Assembly: GCA_018798825.1 (NCBI GenBank)
Contig: CP076357.1
Coordinates: forward strand, 124,001-188,000
DNA length: 64,000 bases
Reading direction: 5' to 3'
Source: Ochrobactrum sp. BTU1
GTDB lineage: Bacteria; Pseudomonadota; Alphaproteobacteria; Rhizobiales; Rhizobiaceae
Shown: one piece after another, positions 1 to 9,058 of the stretch
Numbering within the stretch: position 1 is the first letter of the stretch
Layout of the letters: each line of letters starts with the position of its first letter
Notes under the pieces: generated by a model
Told to the model about the DNA's origin: nothing
The model's database searches: none
Seen by the model: the letters and a program-made list of their open reading frames with translations, nothing else
Made by a program: the position numbers and the translations under genes

Positions 1-77
1 CAGTTTGCGACTTAAAGATATAAACATTTCTTTATGTGCTATTGACATTTTGCGTCCGATACAGGAAAGTTACCTGG

Positions 78-290
78 CCTAGGTTCTCCGGTCGTCTCTT
101 AGATGTGCCGGGGCTAAGAGGGAAGTTGGTGCCCCAGACTATTGGGAAAGCCGACGCTGCCCCCGCAACTGTAAGCGGCAAGCTGATGTCCAGAATGTCA
201 CTGGGGTTCTCCCTGGGAAGACGGAGAGAAGCAATGACCCGCGAGCCAGGAGACCTGCCTTCGCAAAGTAACGTCCACGGGCGGGGTGTC
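78..290 (+). promoter_or_regulatory. Cobalamin (B12) riboswitch
   Basis: The conserved core of the adenosylcobalamin/cobalamin riboswitch is readable in order: an AGGTTCTCCGG-type start near 79, GCCCCCGCAACTGTAAGCGG near 158-178, a GTCACTGG ... CTGGGAAG segment near 197-220, and the 3' B12-box-like element GAGCCAGGAGACCTGCC at 244-260. It lies in the 5' leader of mesX on the same strand. The stretch from about 260 to 365 is GC-rich and probably forms the expression platform. Known behaviour of the family is repression of downstream genes when B12 is plentiful, which suits a B12-independent methionine synthase. The outer limits are approximate. Confidence 0.93.
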
Positions 291-374
291 CCGGTGTGCC
301 GTAGCGAAGGCCGCGTAGCGGTCCCTATTGCTATGAGTTCGCTGACCCATGCCCCCAACTTTTTGGGGTGAGTC

Positions 375-1424
375 ATGTCTCAAACCGCAATTCCGGTCGC
401 CGCGAGCGGCGAGCCATATGTTAATCGTCAACCGATCACGAGGCGTGACGATTTCACGTTTCATCTAAATTTCCATCGTTTTGATGAGAACTATCTGCCC
501 TCAACCAACACGCGTGTAACGACCAACTTTGCAAATTTAGCCAGGGGGAGGAACCGCCAGGAGAACCTTAGTAACGCGCTGAGAATGATTGATAATCGGT
601 TCAACGCTCTGGCGCATTGGGATAATACCGATGGCAATCGCTATAGGGTTGAACTCGAAATCATCTCGGTCGAGATGAATATTGATGCGGAAGGCAACTC
701 GGATGCTTTCCCACTGATAGAGATATTGAAAGCCAATATCGTTGATCAAAAGACTGGCGAACAGATCGAAGGCATTGTTGGAAACAACTTCTCTTCTTAT
801 GTTCGAGATTACGACTTTAGCGTCGTTCTGCCCGAATATAACAAGGGGCGCTCCACGTTCAGCATTCCAGATGACTTCGGCGACCTGCATGGAAAGCTAT
901 TCAAATGTTTTCTAAAGTCGAATGCGTATAAAGAGCATTTTCGCAAGCCACCAGTCATCTGCTTAAGCGCTTCTAGCAGTAAGACATATCACCGGACTGG
1001 TAACTATCATCCGGTGCTGGGTGTAGAGTATCGGCAAAACGAATTATCTTTGACTGATCAATATTTTAAAAAAATGGGGTTGCAGGTCCGCTTCTTCATG
1101 CCGCCAAACAGTGTTGCGCCATTCGCTTTCTATTTTGTTGGCAACCTCCTTGATGACTATACCAATCTTGAGCTTATCGGAACAATCAGCACGATGGAGA
1201 CTTTTCAAAAGATCTATCGGCCCGAGATTTACAATGCCAATTCGGTAGCTGGGGCTTGCTTTCGGCCAAGCCTTAAACACGAGGACTACTCACTGACACG
1301 TGTTGTCTATGATCGCGAAGAGCGAAGCCGATTGGCTGTTAAGCAGGGCATATTCGCTCAGGAACAATTCATGACGCCGTATAAGACCGTACTTGAGCAA
1401 TGGTCTGCCAATTACACGCTTTGA
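375..1424 (+). CDS. mesX: MesX, DUF1852 partner of core methionine synthase
   Basis: A 349-residue protein recognised as DUF1852 by sequence character and by its position directly before a short MetE-like gene. In the literature on folate-independent methionine synthases, the DUF1852 protein (MesX) is required with oxygen for activity of the MesD family; its exact chemical role was not resolved. There is no signal peptide or membrane segment, so it is probably cytoplasmic. The ATG at 375 follows a GGGG Shine-Dalgarno at 365-368, just downstream of the cobalamin riboswitch. The stop overlaps a potential ATG by one base, so it is translationally close to mesD. The family call is strong; the function is from established knowledge. 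Confidence 0.88.
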   Translation: MSQTAIPVAASGEPYVNRQPITRRDDFTFHLNFHRFDENYLPSTNTRVTTNFANLARGRNRQENLSNALRMIDNRFNALAHWDNTDGNRYRVELEIISVEMNIDAEGNSDAFPLIEILKANIVDQKTGEQIEGIVGNNFSSYVRDYDFSVVLPEYNKGRSTFSIPDDFGDLHGKLFKCFLKSNAYKEHFRKPPVICLSASSSKTYHRTGNYHPVLGVEYRQNELSLTDQYFKKMGLQVRFFMPPNSVAPFAFYFVGNLLDDYTNLELIGTISTMETFQKIYRPEIYNANSVAGACFRPSLKHEDYSLTRVVYDREERSRLAVKQGIFAQEQFMTPYKTVLEQWSANYTL

Positions 1425-1450
1425 TGAGCCAAAAGATAAGGTTATCTATC

Positions 1451-2479
1451 ATGAAAAGACTATTGCCCACGTCGACCGCCGGCAGTTTACCAAAGCCTTC
1501 CTGGCTTGCAGAACCTGAAAAACTTTGGTCGCCTTGGAAGTTACAGGATGAGGAACTGATCGCTGGCAAGCAGGATGCTCTGCGCTTATCCTTGGACGAT
1601 CAACGACAGGCGGGCATCGATATAGTCAGTGACGGCGAACAGACGCGTCAGCATTTTGTCACAACATTTATCGAGCACCTTGACGGTGTTGATTTTCAAA
1701 AGCGAGAAACAGTCAGAATCCGCAATCGCTATGATGCGAGTGTACCGACAGTCGTTGGAGCCGTGTCCCGTCCAAAACCGGTTTTTGTCGATGATGCGAA
1801 GTTCCTACGTCAGCAAACCCAGCAGCCCATTAAATGGGCGTTGCCGGGGCCTATGACGATGATCGATACGCTTTATGATGCCCACTATAAGAGCCGTGAG
1901 AAACTAGCCTGGGAGTTCGCAAAGATACTCAATGAAGAAGCTAAAGAACTGGAGGTTGCCGGCGTAGATATTATCCAATTCGATGAGCCAGCATTCAACG
2001 TGTTCTTTGATGATGTCAATGATTGGGGCGTTGCTACCCTTGAGAGGGCAATCGAGGGTCTCAAATGCGAAACGGCAGTTCATATTTGCTATGGATACGG
2101 AATTAAGGCTAATACTGATTGGAAAAAGACCCTTGGTTCCGAATGGCGTCAATATGAGGAATCCTTCCCCAAACTGCAGAAATCCAATATCGATCTGATC
2201 TCGCTGGAATGTCAAAACTCACATGTTCCGATAGATCTGATAGAACTCCTTCGAGGCAAGAAGGTGATGGTGGGCGCCATTGATGTTGCGACCCAAACCG
2301 TTGAGACGCCGGAGGAAGTTGCCAGCACTTTGCGAAAGGCACTTCAGTTTGTTGATGCAGACAAACTATATCCATGCACCAATTGCGGCATGGCACCATT
2401 GCCTCGGCAAGTGGCACGAAGGAAATTAAGTGCATTGAGTACGGGTGCTGAAATTATCAGAAAAGAGCTTTCGACCTAA
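1451..2479 (+). CDS. mesD: MesD, folate-independent core methionine synthase
   Basis: A 342-residue protein equivalent to the C-terminal catalytic half of cobalamin-independent methionine synthase (MetE), without the N-terminal folate-binding half. The MetE-type zinc/homocysteine ligands are present: His211 and Cys213 in VHICYGYG, Glu253 in LISLECQ, and Cys309 in CTNCGM. The start at 1451 (MKRLLPT) has an AAGG upstream and matches the usual N-terminus of these proteins. An ATG at 1424 that overlaps the mesX stop would add nine residues. It transfers a methyl group to homocysteine from an unknown donor, not methyl-tetrahydrofolate. It is co-transcribed with mesX under the riboswitch. Confidence 0.87.
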   Translation: MKRLLPTSTAGSLPKPSWLAEPEKLWSPWKLQDEELIAGKQDALRLSLDDQRQAGIDIVSDGEQTRQHFVTTFIEHLDGVDFQKRETVRIRNRYDASVPTVVGAVSRPKPVFVDDAKFLRQQTQQPIKWALPGPMTMIDTLYDAHYKSREKLAWEFAKILNEEAKELEVAGVDIIQFDEPAFNVFFDDVNDWGVATLERAIEGLKCETAVHICYGYGIKANTDWKKTLGSEWRQYEESFPKLQKSNIDLISLECQNSHVPIDLIELLRGKKVMVGAIDVATQTVETPEEVASTLRKALQFVDADKLYPCTNCGMAPLPRQVARRKLSALSTGAEIIRKELST

Positions 2480-2663
2480 CTTTCCATCAGATACCAGAGG
2501 TCGACATTATCCTTATGAGCCACCGCTTCGACAATGGAGATATAGCTGCGTTTGGCAATGTCATGTCCCGCCTTGGCTCCATTCACGGTGTTATAACGGT
2601 ATATGAAGCCAAGCGTTGCGGTCTCAGACCGTCAACAAATACCAGAGCGGTGAGAGCCTTCAT
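2476..2663 (-). pseudogene. Possible decayed short ORF
   Basis: On the minus strand an ATG at 2663 opens MKALTALVFVDGL and then runs out of frame. Shifting frame gives a coding-looking segment (ETATLGFIYRYN ... VDLWYLMES) that ends in TAG at 2478-2476, touching the mesD stop. Together they would make about 60 residues. I do not recognise the protein. It may be the tail of an older gene left by rearrangement, or chance. The rest of the mesD-cyclase gap (2480-2843) shows no gene. Confidence 0.22.
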
Positions 2664-2706
2664 TCACGGGTGCCGTCGGATATTATTCTTTCCAGTTTCA
2701 ACGTAC

Positions 2707-2735
2707 AAGAGACGACGAGGATGTCGTCGTCTCTT
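2707..2735. terminator. Perfect 12-bp inverted repeat, likely terminator
   Basis: AAGAGACGACGA (2707-2718), a 5-nt loop, then TCGTCGTCTCTT (2724-2735). The stem is perfect. It lies between mesD (plus, ends 2479) and the cyclase gene (minus, ends 2844), about 110 bp past the cyclase stop, so it could end transcription from either side. There is no long U tract, so an operator or remnant repeat remains possible. Confidence 0.5.
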
Positions 2736-2843
2736 CAGTGTCCCCACTAGATGGGGCGAGTTTGGTTCGACATATCTGATAGGAGCGGGAGCTCTTTACA
2801 AAAGCCAACACAATGAAGCTGATACTTTCCAGGCGGTCGTGTC

Positions 2844-3641
2844 CTACTTGTCGCTTTCAGCAACAAGAGCGAGTGCACGGACCGGAGAGCCGGTGCCATT
2901 GACAAATTTCAACGGCGCCGCGATCAGGATCGCACCTTTTGCAGGCAACTGATCTAGGTTACTCAGGCTTGCCAGACCGTAACGGTTTGCCTTGTGCATA
3001 AGATTATGCGCGGGAAACGGAGGGTGCATGGTGCCAGCGGATCCTGCGTCAGTACCTACTGTTTCCTGCCCCCATCCGATTATGCCTTTCGAAAGAAGGT
3101 ACTCGATTGCATCGACCGTAGGACCGGGAGAGTGAGGGCCGTTTTCATCGGCATTCAAAAATGTGTCAGCCGACCCATTGCGCTTGTACCAATCCGTACG
3201 CATTAGAACCCACGAACCTGCTTCGATTTCACCGTGCTCTGCTTCCCATTCCTTGATGCTCTCAACCGTCAGCAGATAATCGGCGTCGGCGGTTGCCTGA
3301 GCCGACCGGTCAATAACGTTTAAAGGGGCAACAAAGTTCTGCGGCGGGATCGTGTCGGTAGTATTGCCAGAATGATCTTTTCCGGTAATCCAGTGACAAG
3401 GGGCATCGAAATGGGTGCCGGTATGTTCGCCAAGCTCCATCCAGTTCCAGGCCCAGAAGGGCCCGTCTTGATCATATTGGCTAATAGTGTGAACTTTAAC
3501 ATTTGGCGTGTTTTTGCCGAATTGGGGAGGAAGGTAAAGGACAGGTGTATCCGGACCGAGTGGCGCGGTGATGTCAACAACCTTGACAGCACCAGACAAT
3601 AGTCCAAACGCGAGGCTGGCAAGCGCAGATGTATCGTTCAT
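2844..3641 (-). CDS. Cyclase family hydrolase (kynurenine formamidase-like)
   Basis: A 265-residue protein of the cyclase/KynB-type metal hydrolase family. The diagnostic HxGTHxDxPxH signature is present as HTGTHFDAPCHW at residues 73-84, giving the His/Asp metal ligands. Relatives include kynurenine formamidase (N-formylkynurenine to kynurenine), isatin hydrolase and other amide- or lactone-opening enzymes. The isatin hydrolase possibility is notable because an anthranilate pathway lies nearby. It has no signal peptide and is probably cytoplasmic. It is divergent from the MarR gene at 4110, which may control it. The family is secure; the substrate is not determinable here. Confidence 0.82.
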   Translation of the reverse strand: MNDTSALASLAFGLLSGAVKVVDITAPLGPDTPVLYLPPQFGKNTPNVKVHTISQYDQDGPFWAWNWMELGEHTGTHFDAPCHWITGKDHSGNTTDTIPPQNFVAPLNVIDRSAQATADADYLLTVESIKEWEAEHGEIEAGSWVLMRTDWYKRNGSADTFLNADENGPHSPGPTVDAIEYLLSKGIIGWGQETVGTDAGSAGTMHPPFPAHNLMHKANRYGLASLSNLDQLPAKGAILIAAPLKFVNGTGSPVRALALVAESDK

Positions 3642-4109
3642 GCAATCCCCATTTCGTCCTGAGCCGGCGCCGGCATTATTGTGCGGTCCTTTATGAACCG
3701 GTCTCTTTCGGACGTTCGTTCAAAGCCTATGTCAAGGAATATGCTCTTGCAAGTATCTTACCTGTAAAAACTTCTATCAATCTTTCTGTCGAAGAAGGGT
3801 TTTGGCTAAGAAGCCATGTATTCCGGCAATTTAAAGCCGCTTGAACGCGCCGAGATTGGTGACGAGACCTCGTGCAAAGTAACGCGAATATATGCATTCA
3901 AGTATAAAATCATGAACCACTAAAAATAGAGTTGCTTGCGCCAGGGCATTCTCGCCGGTTTGCCTGCGCTAGGGGCAGGCTATTGTGTGATGCGTCGCCC
4001 AATAATTGGCAAGGATGCGGTGATGCGGTTGATTTAGGCTTGAAATATCCGTTGCTTGGCGCAATTCTCGCAAATTGCAGCGCAACGATATCTACCGGGG
4101 CAGTAGAAT
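3642..4109. other. Intergenic region between divergent cyclase and marR genes
   Basis: A 468-bp gene-free stretch. It must carry the promoters of the leftward cyclase gene and the rightward MarR gene. A plus-strand reading frame near 3629-3844 encodes low-complexity, unrecognised sequence and has no Shine-Dalgarno. No clear palindrome or sigma-70 promoter was identified by eye. Confidence 0.4.
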
Positions 4110-4601
4110 ATGGATCTCGAATTTATAGTCACCGAAGTCGATGAAGGCGAAAAGCAAGAGCTGCGTCTTTGGTTACGCATGCTGGCAACAACTCGACTAA
4201 TCTCACAGGAGATTCGCCGCCGTTTACGCAATGAGTTTGGAGTTACGCTGCCTCAGTTTGACATTCTTGCGCAGCTCTACCGGGAACCGGATGGTTTACG
4301 ACTAGGGGAGCTTTCGCGCCGGGCCATGGTGACGAATGGCAACATCACAGGTTTAGTTGAACGACTGGAAAGCGACGGGCTCGTGCGACGGGAGACACCT
4401 GGTGCCGACAGGCGCGTTACTGTCGCGCGCTTGACAGATTCGGGGCAGACGGTGTTCGCAAAGATGGCGAGTGTCCACGAAAGCTGGTTGCGTGATCTGA
4501 TGGCGGAGGTCGACCGGGACACCATCGCGTCGCTGTTAAGCGACATGAAACTTGTCAAGAATTCGGTGGGTAATCACCTTATCGATGATGATGAAGAATA
4601 G
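4110..4601 (+). CDS. MarR family transcriptional regulator
   Basis: A 163-residue winged-helix regulator. The central segment, roughly residues 45-115, shows the MarR recognition helix and wing pattern (LGELSRRAMVTNGNITGLVERLESDGLVRR followed by DRR in shorter form, then TDSG). MarR proteins are usually dimeric repressors released by aromatic or acyl-CoA ligands. It sits between the divergent cyclase gene and the aminotransferase/ABC operon at 4961, so either or both are likely targets. It is related in type to regulators of aromatic acid catabolism, but the ligand cannot be read from sequence. Confidence 0.85.
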   Translation: MDLEFIVTEVDEGEKQELRLWLRMLATTRLISQEIRRRLRNEFGVTLPQFDILAQLYREPDGLRLGELSRRAMVTNGNITGLVERLESDGLVRRETPGADRRVTVARLTDSGQTVFAKMASVHESWLRDLMAEVDRDTIASLLSDMKLVKNSVGNHLIDDDEE

Positions 4602-4960
4602 TGTTGAATGTCACTTCGAGGATTTGAATTAGCTGCGATATTCGTGATTTTCGAGCTGAGAATCTTCGCAAAAAAAGAATAGGAACAAGAGGTTATAGAG
4701 AGCGAAATCATTCTGCGCGCGCAGAAATAGCGCGGAAATTTTTTCGCTTGCTTATTTGATCAAATGATCTTTAGATATATTCATCTTGGATCGCTCTTAC
4801 CGTTTGAAGGCGCGTTGATGCGGTCGGTTTGGGACATGAAATGAAGACGATGGGATGGAAGTTGCACAGCCGATTGCGCTGCTGACCATGGTAACGGAAG
4901 CAGGTTCCTCTACACGCTCGCGTGTGGCTGAGACACAGAGATAACAGGAAAGATAGATAG
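4602..4960. promoter_or_regulatory. AT-rich leader with 12-bp perfect palindrome
   Basis: A 359-bp gap upstream of the aminotransferase. It is AT-rich and contains the perfect palindrome ATTTGATCAAAT at 4754-4765, followed by another GATC-containing segment. This is a plausible operator for the adjacent MarR protein or for the GntR protein at 9187. No RNA gene or ORF with a Shine-Dalgarno was seen. Confidence 0.4.
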
Positions 4961-6130
4961 ATGGTCCGCCTTGCCAAACGCATAACCGAAAGCTCCAAAA
5001 AATCCTTTGGCATGTATGCGCGGGCGGCGGGGCTTGGTGCGGACGCCGGTGATCTCATCCATATGGAGCTTGGAAGTCCCCATGCCGATACACCGCTTCA
5101 TATCAAGAAGGCGACCGTTAATGCCTTGATGGCGGGCGATGTCCACTACTCACATCTTCAGGGAATTCCCAAACTGCGCGAAGCACTGGCGGCCCGTCTT
5201 TGTGAAAAAAATGGAATGGATGTTTCGGCATCCGACGTTGTTGTAACCAACGGGTTGACCCACGCATCCTTCGCAGCTTTTATGGCGCTGCTGGACCCAG
5301 GAGATGAAGTTATCCTGCTGGAGCCATACTATCCCCAACATATTGGCAAGATAGAACTTGCTGGAGCCATACCTGTACTGGCACCCCTCGATGCGAATGA
5401 CCGCTTTTCGATCAAGGCGGATTTGATCGAACCAAAGATCACAGATCGCACAAAAATGATTGTTTTGATCAATCCGTGTAACCCCACGGGACGGGTCTAC
5501 AGTCTCAAGGAGTTGGAGGTTTTGGCAGATATTGCTCGCCGCCATGATTTGGTGGTGGTCGCTGATGAGGTTTACGAAGATATTCTGTTCGATGGTGTTC
5601 GCCATGTTTCGATCGCTTCATTGCCTGGCATGAAGGAACGAACGATATCAATGTTCGCATTTACCAAAAGCTTTGCGATGGACGGCTGGCGACTTGGGTA
5701 TCTCACCGCACCCTCGCACATGATCGAAGGCATTCTGAAGATCACCACAAACGACGTCACACACGTGAACACCTTTATTCAGGCGGGCGCTCTGGCCGCA
5801 ATATCCGGTCCGAAAGAAATATTGGCTGAACTGGTGGGCGACGACAAGTTGAAGCGCGACATCGTTGTATCAAGGTTAAACCAGATGTCGGGTGTCACCT
5901 GCGATTGGCCACAAGGTACTATTTACGCGTTTCCAAAAATCGCTGCATTGGGAGTTAAATCGCAGGATATGGCTGAACGCATTATGACGGAAGCGGGTGT
6001 CGTACTGGAAGCGGGGAGCTTTTACGGAGCCTGTGGCGAAGGACATTTGCGCGTCTGTTTTGGTTCACAATCACTTGCACGCGTCAACGAGGCCATGGAT
6101 CGCCTTCAACGGTTCTTTGGATCTCTTTGA
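4961..6130 (+). CDS. Class I/II pyridoxal-phosphate aminotransferase
   Basis: A 389-residue fold-type I PLP enzyme of the aspartate aminotransferase superfamily. Visible features are the NPCNPTG motif, the ADEVYED aspartate, and the Schiff-base lysine (about Lys236) in FTKSFAMDGWRLGY, with the C-terminal RVCFGS arginine for the substrate carboxylate. It would transfer an amino group between an amino acid and a 2-oxo acid. It leads a set with an amino acid ABC importer and a class V PLP enzyme, so its substrate is probably what that importer brings in. Aromatic amino acids are possible given the neighbourhood, but unproven. Confidence 0.85.
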   Translation: MVRLAKRITESSKKSFGMYARAAGLGADAGDLIHMELGSPHADTPLHIKKATVNALMAGDVHYSHLQGIPKLREALAARLCEKNGMDVSASDVVVTNGLTHASFAAFMALLDPGDEVILLEPYYPQHIGKIELAGAIPVLAPLDANDRFSIKADLIEPKITDRTKMIVLINPCNPTGRVYSLKELEVLADIARRHDLVVVADEVYEDILFDGVRHVSIASLPGMKERTISMFAFTKSFAMDGWRLGYLTAPSHMIEGILKITTNDVTHVNTFIQAGALAAISGPKEILAELVGDDKLKRDIVVSRLNQMSGVTCDWPQGTIYAFPKIAALGVKSQDMAERIMTEAGVVLEAGSFYGACGEGHLRVCFGSQSLARVNEAMDRLQRFFGSL

Positions 6131-6284
6131 GGAACTGGGGCCAGATATCTGCCGTTTGGTTGCGCAGACTAAGGCAATTATAGTTGAAACTTAAAATACC
6201 ATATGAACAAATAATCAAAATGGTCGGCAAGGTGGAAGCAGGAACTTCTACCGGAAAGAAACGACCCATAGAGGGAATAAAAAT

Positions 6285-7082
6285 ATGATGATTTCTCGGC
6301 GTAGTTTTCTGGTTCTGACAAGTCTTGCGGGCGCTGTTGCGATGAGTTCTGCATCGCTTGCTGCCGACGCGCTTAATATCGGTGCTTATCCAAGCAACCC
6401 CCCTTTCGAGTTTAAGAATGCAGATGGGACATTCGAAGGCTTCGAAATCGATATTGCGAAGGAAGCAGCAAAACGCGCAGGCCTGGAGCCGGAAATTGCC
6501 GACTACGGGTTTCAAGCGCTGTTTGCTGCCACGACTTCGCGTCGCATCGACGTGGCGGTTTCGTCAATTACGATCACGCCGGAACGCCTGAAGTCGCAGT
6601 CCTTCACCCAACCCTATTATGATTCAGATATTGGGGTTGCTACCAAAACCGATAGTGCCGTAACAGGATTGGCCGATTTGAAGGGCAAGACGGTTGGTGC
6701 CCTTTCTGGTTCCACGGGCGAGAAATGGGTTAAGGATAACAAGGATGCCAAAGGCTTCGCCGATATCAAAGGCTACAACTCGCAACAGGATTTGTTTCTT
6801 GATCTCGGTGCGGGCCGTATCGACGCAGTGATTTCCGATGTTCCGGGAATGGAGCACTTATTTCTTAAGTTGAAGGGCTTTGTTGTTAAGGATCGAATCC
6901 AGACCGGTGAGCAATACGGTCTGATGATGGCGAAGGACCATCCGCTGCTTGGCAAGCTCAACGATGCAATTTCTGCCATGAAGAAGGAAGGTGTTACTGC
7001 AGCCATTCATAAAAAATGGTTCGGTACCGATCCTGCAGCTGGTTCCTCGACAGTGACAGTCGCGCCGATCCCAAAACCATAA
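6285..7082 (+). CDS. Amino acid ABC transporter substrate-binding protein
   Basis: A 265-residue periplasmic binding protein of the polar amino acid (SBP_bac_3) family. The N-terminus MMISRRSFLV plus a hydrophobic stretch and an ASLA-AD cleavage region is a signal peptide with a twin-arginine-like SRRSFL motif. The mature protein begins ADALNIGAYPSNPPFEF and has the family's FEGFEIDIAKE and RIDVAVSSITITPER patterns. ATGs at 6285 and 6288 are both possible. It is followed by a single permease gene; no ATP-binding subunit lies nearby. Confidence 0.87.
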   Translation: MMISRRSFLVLTSLAGAVAMSSASLAADALNIGAYPSNPPFEFKNADGTFEGFEIDIAKEAAKRAGLEPEIADYGFQALFAATTSRRIDVAVSSITITPERLKSQSFTQPYYDSDIGVATKTDSAVTGLADLKGKTVGALSGSTGEKWVKDNKDAKGFADIKGYNSQQDLFLDLGAGRIDAVISDVPGMEHLFLKLKGFVVKDRIQTGEQYGLMMAKDHPLLGKLNDAISAMKKEGVTAAIHKKWFGTDPAAGSSTVTVAPIPKP

Positions 7083-7210
7083 TCTTTTGAAGCCATTCTT
7101 CTGACGTTGGTGACAGATGGGTCGCATTCGCAGGATCGGCCCATCTTCGACCGTAACTGGTCAAAATGGCCGGTCGTGCGCTCCCAGGATTGCCTGCGAA
7201 GGACGCCAAT

Positions 7211-7885
7211 ATGACATTCGTTGAAACCTTTCTGAACTCCGAAGTTCTAGCATCAAGCCTGCCGGCGCTGGGACGTGGTCTTCTCAACACGTTTCTTATC
7301 GGCATCGCCAGCATATTCTTTGGTATTCTGTCTGGCTTGCTGATCAGCATTATTCGTCTATACGGCCCAAAGTTACTTCGCTATCTCGCGGTCGCCTACA
7401 TCGATGTATTCCGCGCCATGCCAGTTTTGGTCGTGCTGATCCTGATCTATTATGCACTTCCATTCATCGGCATACGCCTGTCTGCCTGGACCTCAGCAAT
7501 CATGGCATTTTCCATGGTTATGGCGGCATACTCGGCAGAAGTGTTCCGGTCGGGCATCGAAAGTGTACCGCGCGGTCAGTTCGAAGCCGCGTCGGCACTT
7601 GGAATTTCATTTCCTGTTACGCTTTGGAAAGTGGTTTTACCGCAGGCGATCCGTATCATCATTCCGCCAACGACCAGCAATTGTGTGTCTATGTTCAAGG
7701 ATACTGCACTGGCCTCTACTGTGGCTTTGCCCGAGCTTCTGAAGGAAGCCCAGGACGCTCAAGCGCTTTATGCCAATCCTACGCCGTTGATTGGCGCCGC
7801 ACTAATCTATCTCATCATTCTGCTGCCACTGGTGCGGCTTGTGGCGCTTCTTGAGGCGCGCTTCAAAAAGGAAAAAGTCCGATAG
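7211..7885 (+). CDS. Amino acid ABC transporter permease
   Basis: A 224-residue HisM/GlnP-type inner-membrane permease with about five membrane segments. The EAA loop that contacts the ATPase is clear ([17 protein letters not shown] ... LPQAI). I chose ATG 7211, which follows a GAAGGA Shine-Dalgarno, rather than the upstream ATG at 7166 that would add a non-conserved hydrophilic extension. It lies 128 bp after the binding protein gene. No cognate ATPase is encoded here, so it must borrow one from elsewhere, for example a shared GlnQ/AapP-type subunit. Confidence 0.85.
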   Translation: MTFVETFLNSEVLASSLPALGRGLLNTFLIGIASIFFGILSGLLISIIRLYGPKLLRYLAVAYIDVFRAMPVLVVLILIYYALPFIGIRLSAWTSAIMAFSMVMAAYSAEVFRSGIESVPRGQFEAASALGISFPVTLWKVVLPQAIRIIIPPTTSNCVSMFKDTALASTVALPELLKEAQDAQALYANPTPLIGAALIYLIILLPLVRLVALLEARFKKEKVR

Positions 7886-7924
7886 GTACAATCTAGGTTT
7901 ACGGCAGACATCGGCAACATCAAC

Positions 7925-9058
7925 ATGGCAGGCATCAATATGAGCGGTTATTTTCTCTATCATTCGATAGGTACCTTTCCCGGTAAGGCGGAAAAAGTCA
8001 AAACGGCACTCGAACGTTATTCAGATATATGGTCAGCAGAAAATGACGAGCAATGGCCAGAGATGTTGGCACAGCGCGGGCATTTCATCCAAAGTTGGGA
8101 GCGTTTGATTGGCGCTCCTGCAGGAACCATGACCACTGCGGAGAACGTAACGCTCGCCCTTTATAGTTTGATCGGCGCGCTGCCTGAAGAGTTACTGCGC
8201 GGTCGCCGAATTCTGGCGGCTGGCGATTGCTTTCCGAGCCTACATTTTTTGCTGGCTGGCTTGCAGGCGCGGTTGGGATTTACACTGCAAACCGTGCCGA
8301 TGAGACAGGGCGAAAGTTTTGTGCGCGACGAGGATTTCATCGACGCTTGGGGCAGTGATGTTGCGATTGCACTGACAACATGGGTTTCTTCCACGACATC
8401 CAAGCTTGTCGACCTCGACCTGATCAGTAAACACGGTAGGCAGCACGGAACAATCATTATTGCCGATGTGACGCAGGGCGTGGGAATTCGTCCCTTTTCT
8501 GTCGGTGAACTTGATGTCGTTGTCGGTTCGTCTCTTAAATGGCTTTGTGGAAGTTCAGGAGCAGGGGCGATCTATGTCCGCCCGCAATTACTGACGACCT
8601 GCAAGCCTGAATTGCGTGGGTGGTTTAGCCAACCTAATCCCTTTTCATGGGATCTCGATAGTTTTACCTACGCCGATGATGCGCGGCGCTTCGATCACGG
8701 TACACCTGCTGTTCTGGCAGCGATAGCGTCGCAAGCAGGGCTTGATTTTGTTTCGACGACCGGTGTCGATAACTTGGCCAGGCATAACGAAATATTGACA
8801 GGTACAATTGTGGACCGGGTGATTGCCAACTCTGCACTGACACTGATCTCCCCAGAAAAGTCTCAAGAGCGCGGCGGCAGCGTCATGGCACGAGCGGACA
8901 CCGCTGAACGGGCAGCTGCTATCATGACCGGCTTGAAGGCTGAAGATTTTTACTGCGATTGTCGCGGTCGTATTTTGCGGTTTTCACCCGGGTCGGTGAC
9001 CTCTGAGGGAGAAACGCAAGCCTTATGCGATGCGTTAGACAGGCTGGCCGTAGGCTAA
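7925..9058 (+). CDS. Class V aminotransferase / kynureninase-like PLP enzyme
   Basis: A 377-residue fold-type I PLP protein of the class V group (NifS/kynureninase/selenocysteine lyase-like). The likely PLP lysine is about Lys205 in VVGSSLKWLCGSSGAG, preceded by IIADVTQGVGI with the PLP-contacting aspartate. The GSS-K-W-L-C-G pattern and the RFDHGTPAVLA segment resemble kynureninase-like enzymes. If it is a kynureninase, it would cleave a kynurenine-like substrate to anthranilate and alanine, which would link to the nearby anthraniloyl-CoA operon. That is inference; many class V proteins have other activities. An alternative start is the ATG at 7940. Confidence 0.75.
   Translation: MAGINMSGYFLYHSIGTFPGKAEKVKTALERYSDIWSAENDEQWPEMLAQRGHFIQSWERLIGAPAGTMTTAENVTLALYSLIGALPEELLRGRRILAAGDCFPSLHFLLAGLQARLGFTLQTVPMRQGESFVRDEDFIDAWGSDVAIALTTWVSSTTSKLVDLDLISKHGRQHGTIIIADVTQGVGIRPFSVGELDVVVGSSLKWLCGSSGAGAIYVRPQLLTTCKPELRGWFSQPNPFSWDLDSFTYADDARRFDHGTPAVLAAIASQAGLDFVSTTGVDNLARHNEILTGTIVDRVIANSALTLISPEKSQERGGSVMARADTAERAAAIMTGLKAEDFYCDCRGRILRFSPGSVTSEGETQALCDALDRLAVG

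Noticed and set aside
36..371. Open reading frames on both strands across the first 370 bases
   Set aside because: They lie over the cobalamin riboswitch, whose conserved core explains the sequence, and they lack Shine-Dalgarno sites and recognisable protein features.
2515..2952. Plus-strand 145-residue frame
   Set aside because: It runs across the hairpin at 2707 and into the antisense of the cyclase gene, with no ribosome site and no protein-like composition.
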